Source: Halioglobus maricola
GTDB lineage: Bacteria > Pseudomonadota > Gammaproteobacteria > Pseudomonadales > Halieaceae
DNA: 64,000 nt
Assembly (NCBI RefSeq): GCF_009388985.1
Contig: NZ_CP036422.1
Location: forward strand, 882,501-946,500
Direction: 5' to 3'
Made by a program: the position numbers and the translations under genes. The notes under the pieces were generated by a model that saw nothing but the letters and a program-made list of their open reading frames with translations, ran no database searches and was not told where the DNA came from. The stretch's first letter is position 1, and the number at the start of each line of letters is the position of its first letter. This document shows, one piece after another, positions 1 through 9,038 of this stretch.

Positions 1-574
<574 letters not shown>

Positions 575-743
575 TATAATCCAAGTTATTTGCGCATGAG
601 AATGTGCGAAGTTAAGAAGACAACGGATGTTGTGATTGAGTCCAGTGTTGAGATACACACAGAACATACAGTTTGATTTACCACCCTATTTGTTGAGACG
701 AGGCAGTCCTTAGGGGCTTAAGACCGACGACAGCAAGCCAGTT
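575..743 (+). other. 23S-5S internal transcribed spacer
   Basis: This is the spacer between 23S and 5S. I see no tRNA-like T-loop or acceptor stem in it, so this rRNA operon carries no tRNA between 23S and 5S. The repeated GAATGTGCGAA and AAGACAACGGATGTTG segments are probably RNase processing stems. Confidence 0.7.
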
Positions 744-862
744 TGCCTGGCGACAATAGAGCAATGGAACCACCTGACCCCATCCCGAACTCAGAAGTGA
801 AACGTTGCATCGCCGATGGTAGTGTGGGGATTCCCCATGTGAGAGTAGGTCATCGCCAGGCT
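744..862 (+). rRNA. rrf: 5S ribosomal RNA
   Basis: The sequence opens with TGCCTGGCGA and closes with the complementary TCGCCAGGC, which forms helix I. It contains the hallmark CCACCTGACCCCAT and GAACTCAGAAGTGAAAC segments of proteobacterial 5S rRNA. The length of about 119 nt is normal. The ends are placed by helix I pairing. Confidence 0.96.
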
Positions 863-873
863 TCTAAACCTAA

Positions 874-908
874 AATCCCGTTACTCCTTGAGTAACGGGA
901 TTTTTTTT
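874..908 (+). terminator. rRNA operon intrinsic terminator
   Basis: A perfect stem of about 13 bp, AATCCCGTTACTC against GAGTAACGGGATT with a CTT loop, runs into a tract of eight T. It lies just after 5S and is a textbook Rho-independent terminator for the rRNA transcript. Confidence 0.93.
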
Positions 909-967
909 GGGTTCCGTAAATAGACTACACTCAAGGCATCCGGTCTTCCCAGGGAGGGCAGTGTGCC

Positions 968-2002
968 ATGGACTATCCGTTCAGGAATCTCGTATTCGAG
1001 GGAGGCGGAGTCAAGGGGATCGCCTATGTGGGCGCCATGCGCGTTCTGGAAAGTGAGGGCATTCTCAACCAGATCCAGCGTGTAGGCGGCACTTCAGCTG
1101 GCTCTATCAATGCTGTGTTGTTCGCAGCGGGTTACTCCAACGAGGAAACTCGTAAAATTCTCAAAGCGCTGGACTTCAACACCTTCAAAGACGACAGCTG
1201 GAATGTGCTTAGCGATATGAAGCGCTTGAAGGACGAGTACGGCTGGCACAAGGGGAACACCTTCCGGCGCTGGATCGGTGCTTTGCTGGAAAAAAAGACG
1301 GGGAGCCGTGACGTCACGTTCAAGGCGCTCCAGGATCATAGTGGCAAGGCGCTTTATGTGTTTGCCAGCAATCTATCAACGGGTTTTGGCGAGGTGTACT
1401 CTCCGGAACACACGCCACGCATGCGTGTGGTCGATGCCGTGCGTCGATCCATGTCTATTCCGCTGTTCTTTCGCGCTATTCGGGACGACAGGAACGACGT
1501 GTTTGTAGACGGTGGTGTCGTCAACAATTATCCAGTGAAACTCTTCGACCGGCAGAAGTATCTGCAAAATACCTCGCTAGAGCGTATCCCTGCTTATTAT
1601 GAGGAGGAGAACGAGCGCCTGGAAGCCTTGATCCCGGGTCGAAGCCCCTACGTTTACAACAAGGAAACACTTGGCTTTCGTCTCGATTCCGCGAGGGAAA
1701 TCGGTGTATTTCGCGACGGCCAGGAGCCCGCGAGTGAAAAGATAGACAACTTTATGGATTACACCCTGCAGTTGGTTAAAACCATTCTCGCTGTGCAGGA
1801 CACCCAGCACCTGCACAGTGATGACTGGCACAGGACCATCTATATCGACACCCTGGGCGTCGGTACGACCGATTTCGACCTCAGCAACACCCTGAAGAAC
1901 AAGTTAGTAGCGGAAGGTAAGCGTCGAACCCTGGCCTACCTGAAGTGGTGGCGAAATACCGCTGGAGAACTCCCGATCAATCACCCCGATTCCACTGAAT
2001 AG
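968..2002 (+). CDS. Patatin-like phospholipase
   Basis: This is a 344-residue patatin-family lipid acyl hydrolase. The three family motifs are visible: the glycine-rich oxyanion loop GGGVKG (residues 12-17), the nucleophile elbow GTSAG with Ser43, and the DGG motif with Asp181, giving the Ser-Asp dyad. No signal peptide is present, so it is probably cytoplasmic or injected. The physiological substrate cannot be told from sequence. The ATG follows a GGGAGGG ribosome site by about 10 nt. It is a single gene between the rRNA terminator and a small lipoprotein gene. Confidence 0.88.
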   Translation: MDYPFRNLVFEGGGVKGIAYVGAMRVLESEGILNQIQRVGGTSAGSINAVLFAAGYSNEETRKILKALDFNTFKDDSWNVLSDMKRLKDEYGWHKGNTFRRWIGALLEKKTGSRDVTFKALQDHSGKALYVFASNLSTGFGEVYSPEHTPRMRVVDAVRRSMSIPLFFRAIRDDRNDVFVDGGVVNNYPVKLFDRQKYLQNTSLERIPAYYEEENERLEALIPGRSPYVYNKETLGFRLDSAREIGVFRDGQEPASEKIDNFMDYTLQLVKTILAVQDTQHLHSDDWHRTIYIDTLGVGTTDFDLSNTLKNKLVAEGKRRTLAYLKWWRNTAGELPINHPDSTE

Positions 2003-2069
2003 TGCTGTAATTGGCCGAAAAGGGAAATATGGACTAGTCTGGTGGCAGGAATTCTCAGGAGATATAAGG

Positions 2070-2273
2070 ATGCGCTCTTTAGTAATTGTTGTTGCTCTGG
2101 CTGCATTGGCCGGTTGTTCCACCCAAGGTGTAGTTCACCACTCGCCCTACGACCTGGATCGAGACGGGACCATGGATGCCCGTTGCCCGGGCCTTGAGTA
2201 TGACACCTCCAAGAACACCCTGTACGGGTGGCGCTCGAAGGGGTCAGAGGCTTGCGAGGAACAGAGTAGCTAA
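2070..2273 (+). CDS. Small predicted lipoprotein with an Asp-rich loop
   Basis: This 67-residue protein has an N-terminal hydrophobic segment ending in the lipobox LAGC (Cys16), so the mature part would be about 52 residues anchored to a membrane. The mature part contains DLDRDGTMD, which resembles a calcium-binding EF-hand or thrombospondin type 3 loop, and two further cysteines. A good ribosome site (CAGGAGATATAAGG) precedes the ATG. It lies 67 bp after the patatin gene and converges with the HD-GYP gene. I recognise no family. Confidence 0.7.
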   Translation: MRSLVIVVALAALAGCSTQGVVHHSPYDLDRDGTMDARCPGLEYDTSKNTLYGWRSKGSEACEEQSS

Positions 2274-2279
2274 GCGTCG

Positions 2280-5200
2280 CTAGTGGCTTAGATACTTTCC
2301 AATTTCCACCTTGTCAATTTGCTCCGGGGCCAGATAGGCCTCGGCGTATTCCATATATACGCCTTCGCGGATGAATAGCTCGAAGCAGTCCCGATCGATG
2401 TGGTTGTCTTCCACCATCTTGTGCAGGATATCCACCGCTACGGATACAGGCTTGGCTTTTTTGTAGGGCCGGTCCGACGCGGTGAGGGCCTCGAATACAT
2501 CTGCGACCGCGAGTATTCTTTCTGGGATGGACAATTCTTCTCCCGGCAATTTGCGAGGGTAGCCGCTGCCACGCATGGTTTCGTGGTGAGTGGATGCGTA
2601 ACGGGGGACTTTACTGAGTTCTTCGGGGAATGGCAGGCTTTCCAGCATGCGAATGGTGCTGATCATATGCTCGTTGATCTTGAAGCGGTCTTCGGCCGTG
2701 AGCGTGCCTCGGGAGATGGATAGGTTGTAGACTTCGCCCTGGTTGTAGAGGTGCTCGGGAATATCCATATTGATCCCCAGCTTGGGATCGTAGTCGGTGG
2801 AACGGGTCCGTTCCACAATGTGCTCTGCCTTATCGGCCAGTAGTGCTTCCGTGGCGGGAGTGGGCACTCCCTTACCTTTGAGGTTAAGCTCTTCAACGGG
2901 TGACAAGCCGGCACGGTCGTCAAAGTTGCGGGTCCAACTCTTCTGGGCAATGGTTTTGAGGCGAGCCTGAGCCTCATCCCCGAGAAACTCCCCGCCTACA
3001 TTACACTTGGCGACGAACTCGAAGTCGTCCTGTAGCTGATGGTGTGTTGCCGCAAGTTGCTCTGCCAGTGCAGCTTCCTGCTCGGGGTTCGCGTGTCTCT
3101 GTTGCCAATAGTCCACTTCAGCATCGCGCCAGAGCACTTCAAACCGCATACGTACCTCGTGGATTCGATTGTAGATGGTCTCAAGCTTGCTGCCTTTGTC
3201 GACGATGTGCTCCGGGGTGGTGATCTTGCCGCAGTCGTGCAGCCAGGCCGCGATGCGATACTCGCGCCACTCATCTTCTGATTCCGGATGGAACTGGTCG
3301 AAAGGGGCCGCGTCACTGTCAGCGGCGCGTTTGGCCAGCATCAAGGCCAATTCGGGTACACGCTCGCAGTGGCCGCCGGTGTAGGGTGATTTCTCGTCAA
3401 TGGCCTCGGCGATCAGGCGAATGAAGGCGTCCATCAACTCCCGCTGGGCCTCTTCGTATTCTTGGATCGAACCGACCATGCCGACCATTGATTCAGAGAG
3501 TTCGTCCAACTCTTTGACCCGCGATGGAATACGTACGACGCTGTCAAATTCCCGCCGGCGCACTTTGTCGTTTTCCATGGCCAGTTGGCGCACAGGTTTG
3601 ACAATGGGATTAGCGAAAAGCCAGGAGAGCGGCAGGATCAACAAGAGCAAGCCTACGGTAATAGCCATGGAGAGGCGTACTTTTTCCAGATACGGTGCCA
3701 TCACCGTATCTAGTGGAGTGACAATACCCAGCAGCATACCGTTGGTGCCCGCGGCAATCGGAGTGCTGAACACGACGTGGTCGCGCCCCGCGAGCTGGGC
3801 GCTGTGGAGCTGGTCTTGCATGGCCGGTGTATTGGCTATTTCCACCAGCAATTCTGCAGGTACGCTCTCTGACGTGCTTTCATCAAGCTGGGAGTCGAAC
3901 TTGAGCCACGTGGCTTCAAGTCTGGCCAGGTTCTCTGCGTCGATGGCAGCGATGGCCTTGTCGATAATCACGCGCAGCTCTGGTTTGTCATGGGCTACGA
4001 CCACGTGCAGCTTGTCGGGCACCTTCGTAGCGTCCAGGTCGATATTTTCGTGATACTGGATGCCCCGCACGAAGTAGTGGCGTGTGAGATAACGCAGAAT
4101 TACCTCGTTATCCAGCGCCGCATACACTTCACCATTGGCGACTTTCTCTACCGCTTCCAGCGTGCTGGCGACTTCTACAATCGGGATCTCAGGGTGGTTT
4201 GCGCGTACGACTTCGAGAATCGACCATCCCGCCGGAATGGCCAGTGTGCGCTTTCCTAAATGGGCCACACGTTTTAGCGGTGGTTCGCCCTCACGAGTGA
4301 GCAGGGCATACGGTATACGGATGTAGGGCTCTCCTGGCAGGCCCCAATCCTTGTTTTGCTCGGTCAGGGTAACCGAGTGCAGCAGGTCGATGTCACCGGC
4401 TTTGAACGTGTCCACCAGCTGGGTCCAGGTCATGCCATTCACATATTCGATCTCAATCTGCAGCATCCGCGCGATGAGGTTCATGGTGTCGATCGAATAG
4501 CCTCGGGGCTGGCCTTCCTGGGTGTAGTCGAAGGGGGGCCAGTTGGTCTCATTGGATACCCTGAGCGTCGGTAGTTGCTCCAGGTAGGCCCTCTCCGTGC
4601 CTGTGAGCTTCACCCGCGGGGCGCGCAGCTCGTCCGCGCCATACTTGTGGGTCACGCTGGAGGCCACCACCGTGCCTTCTGTGTCGTAGAGATAGATGGT
4701 GCTATCCCCGGCCATTTCGCGGGTAGCCAGAAACTTGGAGGTCGTGGCCATGGTCATGTCGAGGCCCACGACAGCTTCCGATCCCGCGATGCGTCGCGAA
4801 ATGCTGCGCCCGGGTACACCCAGGTGGGCGAACAGGTAGGGGGCTGAGGTCTCAACCTTGCCGCTTTCGTAAGCCGAGCGATACCAGGGGCGGCTGGTCA
4901 CCTGGTAGTCAGTGGGCTCGCTGCGGCTGGTGCGCCGTCGGCCGTTGGTGTCCAGATACTCGTAGCTGCGCATCCAACCTTCGGGAGTGTTTTCGACCCT
5001 GATCACGACCCAGTGGTCGGTTGGCGTGGCGAATAATTCTTTGCGGGCCAACTCGCTGACCTGCAGGTTGACGACTTGATACATGTAGCCATCGCTATGG
5101 CCCACGTACGCACCGTAGATCATGGGGTTGAGTTCGAGCACCTGGGTAAAGATGTCCAGCGCAGCGGCTTCGTTTTCGCGGTTAACCAGGTCCTGGTTTC

Positions 5201-5426
5201 CCGCAAGCAGGTTGACCACGTTGGTGTTTACCCTGCCGATGGCCTGCAGTTCTGACGCAACGCTCTCCGCCGTGCTTTTATAGAGTTCGGCGGCGGCGTT
5301 GCGGGCCATGGAGTGGCTGAAGTAGTACTGCAGGCCGATCGCCACCGCGGCGGTAAATAACGTGGCGAACACGAAAACGGTGACCACGGTCATACGGATG
5401 GTCGTGTGTACCTTGGGTGTGCTCAA
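2280..5426 (-). CDS. Membrane sensor with Cache, SBP_bac_3 and HD-GYP domains (putative c-di-GMP phosphodiesterase)
   Basis: The protein has 1048 residues. In order: membrane helix (about 11-33), a periplasmic dCache-type sensor (about 40-265), an extracellular solute-binding family 3 domain (about 280-510, starting near LRVSNETNWPPFDY), a stretch that looks like the remaining Cache half, a second membrane helix (about 588-608), a HAMP-like linker, and a long HD-GYP domain. The HD signature is in AWLHDCGKITTPEHI, and the GYP motif in HHETMRGSGYPRKLPGEE. HD-GYP proteins usually hydrolyse cyclic di-GMP, and the motifs are intact. The HD domain carries an insertion of over 100 residues between the HD and GYP halves. 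The ligand is unknown; SBP family 3 often binds amino acids. Confidence 0.87.
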   Translation of the reverse strand: MSTPKVHTTIRMTVVTVFVFATLFTAAVAIGLQYYFSHSMARNAAAELYKSTAESVASELQAIGRVNTNVVNLLAGNQDLVNRENEAAALDIFTQVLELNPMIYGAYVGHSDGYMYQVVNLQVSELARKELFATPTDHWVVIRVENTPEGWMRSYEYLDTNGRRRTSRSEPTDYQVTSRPWYRSAYESGKVETSAPYLFAHLGVPGRSISRRIAGSEAVVGLDMTMATTSKFLATREMAGDSTIYLYDTEGTVVASSVTHKYGADELRAPRVKLTGTERAYLEQLPTLRVSNETNWPPFDYTQEGQPRGYSIDTMNLIARMLQIEIEYVNGMTWTQLVDTFKAGDIDLLHSVTLTEQNKDWGLPGEPYIRIPYALLTREGEPPLKRVAHLGKRTLAIPAGWSILEVVRANHPEIPIVEVASTLEAVEKVANGEVYAALDNEVILRYLTRHYFVRGIQYHENIDLDATKVPDKLHVVVAHDKPELRVIIDKAIAAIDAENLARLEATWLKFDSQLDESTSESVPAELLVEIANTPAMQDQLHSAQLAGRDHVVFSTPIAAGTNGMLLGIVTPLDTVMAPYLEKVRLSMAITVGLLLLILPLSWLFANPIVKPVRQLAMENDKVRRREFDSVVRIPSRVKELDELSESMVGMVGSIQEYEEAQRELMDAFIRLIAEAIDEKSPYTGGHCERVPELALMLAKRAADSDAAPFDQFHPESEDEWREYRIAAWLHDCGKITTPEHIVDKGSKLETIYNRIHEVRMRFEVLWRDAEVDYWQQRHANPEQEAALAEQLAATHHQLQDDFEFVAKCNVGGEFLGDEAQARLKTIAQKSWTRNFDDRAGLSPVEELNLKGKGVPTPATEALLADKAEHIVERTRSTDYDPKLGINMDIPEHLYNQGEVYNLSISRGTLTAEDRFKINEHMISTIRMLESLPFPEELSKVPRYASTHHETMRGSGYPRKLPGEELSIPERILAVADVFEALTASDRPYKKAKPVSVAVDILHKMVEDNHIDRDCFELFIREGVYMEYAEAYLAPEQIDKVEIGKYLSH

Positions 5427-5492
5427 GTGGCGCGATCCTTGTTCCGGGCTTGTAGCTTATAACTAAAGCACAAAATTGGCTTTTCGAAAGGC

Positions 5493-5527
5493 AAAAAAAA
5501 ACCGCGGACAGTGCCGCGGTATTTTTT
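5493..5527 (-). terminator. Intrinsic terminator of the Ig-like lipoprotein gene
   Basis: On the minus strand a GC-rich stem (ACCGCGG at 5501-5507 with CCGCGGT at 5514-5520) is followed by a run of at least eight U, encoded by the A tract at 5493-5501. It sits just downstream of the minus-strand gene ending at 5541. A T-run on the other side may make it bidirectional, but no plus-strand gene ends here. Confidence 0.85.
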
Positions 5528-5540
5528 GGTAGAAAGCAGT

Positions 5541-7844
5541 CTAGCCGCCTAAGCCCAGACCATCATCGCCACCTTCCTCGGGATCGGGGCAGTTGCTGGC
5601 ATCGTCGATGATCTCGACAGTACAGGTGAAGCTCTCGCTGTACTCGTCGTCAACCTTGATCTGGAACTCACTGGTGCCAGAGGGGCGTTCTTCACCATTA
5701 CAGGAGGAGTAGGTGACAGAGCCTGCCTGGGTGAGAGCCACACCGAAGGCGCCAGGCAGGATCGCGTCGGGCACTTGGGTGTTACCGGACAGCGTCACTT
5801 CACAAACGCTGGATTCCGTGCTGATGGTGGTGCCAGCGATCGGTGAGTTGTTGTAGGTATCAGATACATACACCTGGTACTCGCCGCCGTTGTAGGCGGT
5901 GCCGCCCACGGCGTTGCCGCTGTTGTTGATCAGCAGCAGTGCCCAGTTCGGGTTGTCCGACAGGATGATCTGCAGGTCGTCGCGTACGTTGACCAGTTCA
6001 CGGCTACAGTACACGCCGTCGCCTTCCGGTGGGCAGAGCAGGCCGTTGTAAACCGCCGTCACACCTTCATCCGGGTAGCCATTGGCGGGGTCATCACCGT
6101 TGGCATCGAAAACGCCATTGTTGTTGAAATCGGTGAAGATCTCTTCAGAACCAGCGCGACACTCATCCAGGTTGGGGTTGTTCAGGCAGTAAGTGCGTGC
6201 CGGATCGTAGAAACCATTCCAGTTGTTATCCAGGTAGGCCTCGGTGAGGTTGGCGAAGCGTTCACCTTCGTCGTACACACCGTTGGCGTTGCTGTCGATG
6301 AAGGATTCTTCGCCGATGGCAGTCACCAGGATGGTGGAGCGAGCTCCGCGGATATAACCAAGGCTGTCTGGGCAGGGGCCGGCAGCCGCGTTGTGGCTGG
6401 GGCAGGCGTAGTCAGGGTCGTAGATGGTCTTCACCAGGGCCTGGTTTTCTGGCAGCGTCGGGAAGCGCGGTGCCTGGCTGGTCCAGGTCACGCTGCACGA
6501 ACCGCCGGTAGTCTGACAGTTGGATTCAATGGAGCCGTACTCAGTGGTAAATACCGCAGCCGTGCCGTCGGGAACCGGGTTGTTGAATTTGTCAGCCATA
6601 CGCACAGTGATCGAGCGGGTGATGCCGTCCGTGCTCATCGCGTCTTTCACAATCAGGCTGGTGCCTTCTACCGACAGCGAGATGGAGTTCTGGTCAGGTA
6701 GGCCGGTGCTGATGGTCAGTACATCGGAAACCGCAGATACTTCAGTCGAACCGTCGCTGGCTTCCAGGCTGGCTACTACGCGTACTACCGTAGCCACATC
6801 GCCTGAGTTGACGAAGGTAGATACGTTACCCTCGGCGTCGGTGGTGGCTGAGGTGGGGTTGAAGGTAATACCGCCAACATCAGTTGTCAGGGAGAAGCGA
6901 ATTTCAACACCTTCCTGTGGGTTACCCAGCGAATCCACAGCTGCGAAAGTAACTTGCGATTGTTCCTTGCGATCGGGGCCGCCACCTGTGCCTTTGAGCA
7001 CGATCAAGGTGGGATCAGCGCTGATAAATGTCAGTGAATCGGCAGTGGGGTCGGCGATTTCAATAGTGCCGAATGCCTGAGCGCCTTCACCGACCAATTC
7101 GGCGGTGAGTTGATCAACGCCTGAGCAACTCCCAGCGGTGTAGTCAATCTGCACTTGGCCACTCGCCACAGCGATCGGGCTGGCAGGTGCAATCGTGGAC
7201 TCACCGGAGGTGAGGCAGCTACTGGTGAGGCGGATGCTCTCTGCACTGCCGATGGGCAGGTCGTTCTCATCCACGATCGCCAGCGCTAGTACTGCGGTGC
7301 CTTTGGGGGAGATCGGCTCGTTCGGGGCGATGCCGATCTCACCTTCGAAGAACTCTCCATTGAGCAGGTAGCCGATGCGGAGGCCATTCACGCCCAGCTG
7401 GAAGTTGATAGTCTCGGTGACCGTGGTGCCGTTTTGGTCGTCTACGGAAACGTTGATGGTGCCCGCGCCGCGACCTTCGCCAGCTTCGATGCGGAACGTG
7501 ACCGCGCCCTCGGCGTTAGTCAGTTTGGAACCGCTGGAGGGGAAGAGTAGGCCACTGCTAGTGGACGCAGTGACGATCACATCGGCAATAGGGTTGCCGT
7601 TGGGGCCATTCCTGGTGATAAGCACCTGGAGTGTGCCGGGGGAATTGGTGCTGACCGTGCTGGTCTCGTTGCCGTCTGAATCCTTCAGCACAGCCTGAAT
7701 ATAGTAAGTATCGCTGCTGCTCCCTGCGTCACCCAGGAAACCGCCGCCTCCACCGCCGCCCCCGCCGCCACAGGCGGTGATGGCAAACAGCGCTATAAAA
7801 GTAGCAGCCAATCGGCTGCTGAAAGAGGCGAATCGAGTAATCAT
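5541..7844 (-). CDS. Large surface lipoprotein with Big_1/invasin-type Ig domains
   Basis: This is a 767-residue protein. The lipoprotein signal ends in ITAC (Cys25) and is followed by a run of ten glycines, a flexible tether. At least three bacterial Ig-like (Big_1, invasin/intimin type) modules follow; the clearest start near VLITRNGPNGNPIADV, VTFAAVDSLGNPQEGV and ITVRMADKFNNPVPDG. The second half has several Asp/Asn-rich loops (DSNANGVYDEGE, DNNWNGFYD, DFNNNGVFDANGDD) that look like calcium-binding dockerin or TSP3 loops, plus paired cysteines. It is probably an outer-membrane-anchored adhesin or surface protein. It has its own terminator and a long upstream region. Confidence 0.8.
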   Translation of the reverse strand: MITRFASFSSRLAATFIALFAITACGGGGGGGGGGFLGDAGSSSDTYYIQAVLKDSDGNETSTVSTNSPGTLQVLITRNGPNGNPIADVIVTASTSSGLLFPSSGSKLTNAEGAVTFRIEAGEGRGAGTINVSVDDQNGTTVTETINFQLGVNGLRIGYLLNGEFFEGEIGIAPNEPISPKGTAVLALAIVDENDLPIGSAESIRLTSSCLTSGESTIAPASPIAVASGQVQIDYTAGSCSGVDQLTAELVGEGAQAFGTIEIADPTADSLTFISADPTLIVLKGTGGGPDRKEQSQVTFAAVDSLGNPQEGVEIRFSLTTDVGGITFNPTSATTDAEGNVSTFVNSGDVATVVRVVASLEASDGSTEVSAVSDVLTISTGLPDQNSISLSVEGTSLIVKDAMSTDGITRSITVRMADKFNNPVPDGTAAVFTTEYGSIESNCQTTGGSCSVTWTSQAPRFPTLPENQALVKTIYDPDYACPSHNAAAGPCPDSLGYIRGARSTILVTAIGEESFIDSNANGVYDEGERFANLTEAYLDNNWNGFYDPARTYCLNNPNLDECRAGSEEIFTDFNNNGVFDANGDDPANGYPDEGVTAVYNGLLCPPEGDGVYCSRELVNVRDDLQIILSDNPNWALLLINNSGNAVGGTAYNGGEYQVYVSDTYNNSPIAGTTISTESSVCEVTLSGNTQVPDAILPGAFGVALTQAGSVTYSSCNGEERPSGTSEFQIKVDDEYSESFTCTVEIIDDASNCPDPEEGGDDGLGLGG

Positions 7845-8170
7845 CTTGTTCCCCTATGGCTCACATCCTGCGAGTCTTAATATTGTAGATTCGGCTTCTA
7901 CTGATTCTGGTGTTATCCACCAGCGTGTCAACCTTCCGTTCACACTTTTCACAGCTTAACACGGAGATTTATAAAAACCCCATGAAAACATGGTGATAGC
8001 CGGGTTTTGTGATTTTTAACACAAACTTTGAGCTACCCCTGTTCAGGTCGATAATATCCCCGTGGAATGGGAATAAAAGAAAAATTTGGTAAAAAGTTAT
8101 GAAACGGTGTTTTTGACGTCAAATCGGTCGAAATACGACCTCGATAGGCTCTAACTGGTAACATGCGCCG
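7845..8170. promoter_or_regulatory. Divergent intergenic region with several inverted repeats
   Basis: This 326-bp AT-rich region separates two divergent genes and must hold both promoters. Structures visible: nested repeats AAACCC..GGGTTT around CCATG-AAAA-CATGG (about 7974-8008), TTTGTG..CACAAA (8006-8011 with 8020-8025), the perfect 12-bp palindrome TTTGACGTCAAA (8112-8123), and GGTCG-AAATA-CGACC (8126-8140). The palindrome close to the glycosyltransferase start looks like an operator. I could not identify a convincing -35/-10 pair. Confidence 0.4.
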
Positions 8171-8995
8171 ATGAACCTCACCGTGTCGATTGTCACCTAT
8201 AACAACGCCCTCGAAATGCTGCAGCGCACGCTCGCCAGCTTGCGGGAGGCGGCAGAGCAGGGTCTGGAAGCCGGGGCGGTGTCTAATGTGGCTGTGTCAC
8301 TGGTAGACAACGGTTCTGACACCGCATATCGGCGCCGGCTGGAGCAGTTGGTGGCCGATCAGAGTACTCAGGCCACTTACCAGCTGGACTTTGTGCCATT
8401 GGCGCAGAATCGGGGCTTTGGCGCAGGCCACAATGCCGCGCTGGCTCGCTCGCGGGGCGACTATCATCTGGTGCTCAACCCGGATGTGGAGATAGCAGCG
8501 GATGCGCTGGCAGTGGGCCTTATACGATTGCAAAATGCGCCGGAGCTGGCCTTGCTAAGCCCGCGCTGCACCGGCGGCAGTGGCGAACAGGAATTTTTGT
8601 GTAAGCGCTATCCATCGCTGATGGTACTTGCCCTGCGAGCGTTCGCTCCGGGCCTTGGCCGGCGCCTGTTTCCGGCGCGAATGGAGGCCTATGAAATGTC
8701 GGACACCTGCGGCGATGTGAATGAGGTGGAAGTGCCGCTGGCGAGCGGTTGCTTTATGCTCACTCGAGGCGCTCAGCTGGCAGAGGTAGGGGACTTTGAT
8801 GAGGGCTATTTCCTCTACTTTGAGGACTTTGACCTATCGCTGCGCCTGTCGCGGCTGGGCAAGGTACTCTACCTGCCACAGATGCGCATCGTTCATCACG
8901 GCGGCTATGCCGCCAGTAAGGGCCTGGCCCACCTGCGAATGTTCGCCAGCGCAGGCCTGCGCTTTTTTCGCCAGCACGGTTGGCGCTGGACGTAG
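8171..8995 (+). CDS. Glycosyltransferase family 2
   Basis: The protein has 274 residues with a GT-A fold. The N-terminus VSIVTYNNALEML is the nucleotide-sugar-binding strand, NRGFGAGHNAAL is the family motif of rhamnosyltransferase-like GT2 enzymes (WbbL type), and LNPDVEI carries the DxD-equivalent metal site. FLYFEDFDLSLRL matches the acceptor-side ED motif. It probably transfers a sugar during O-antigen or exopolysaccharide synthesis, but donor and acceptor are unknown. No other polysaccharide genes are adjacent. The Shine-Dalgarno sequence is weak. Confidence 0.85.
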   Translation: MNLTVSIVTYNNALEMLQRTLASLREAAEQGLEAGAVSNVAVSLVDNGSDTAYRRRLEQLVADQSTQATYQLDFVPLAQNRGFGAGHNAALARSRGDYHLVLNPDVEIAADALAVGLIRLQNAPELALLSPRCTGGSGEQEFLCKRYPSLMVLALRAFAPGLGRRLFPARMEAYEMSDTCGDVNEVEVPLASGCFMLTRGAQLAEVGDFDEGYFLYFEDFDLSLRLSRLGKVLYLPQMRIVHHGGYAASKGLAHLRMFASAGLRFFRQHGWRWT

Positions 8996-9038
8996 CTATT
9001 GCTCTCGTTCGCGGGAGGAATGCTGTTATCATTAGCGT

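Noticed and set aside
3400..4053. 217-residue frame antisense to the HD-GYP gene
   Set aside because: It is low-complexity Ser/Thr-rich sequence, typical of antisense frames of GC-rich genes.
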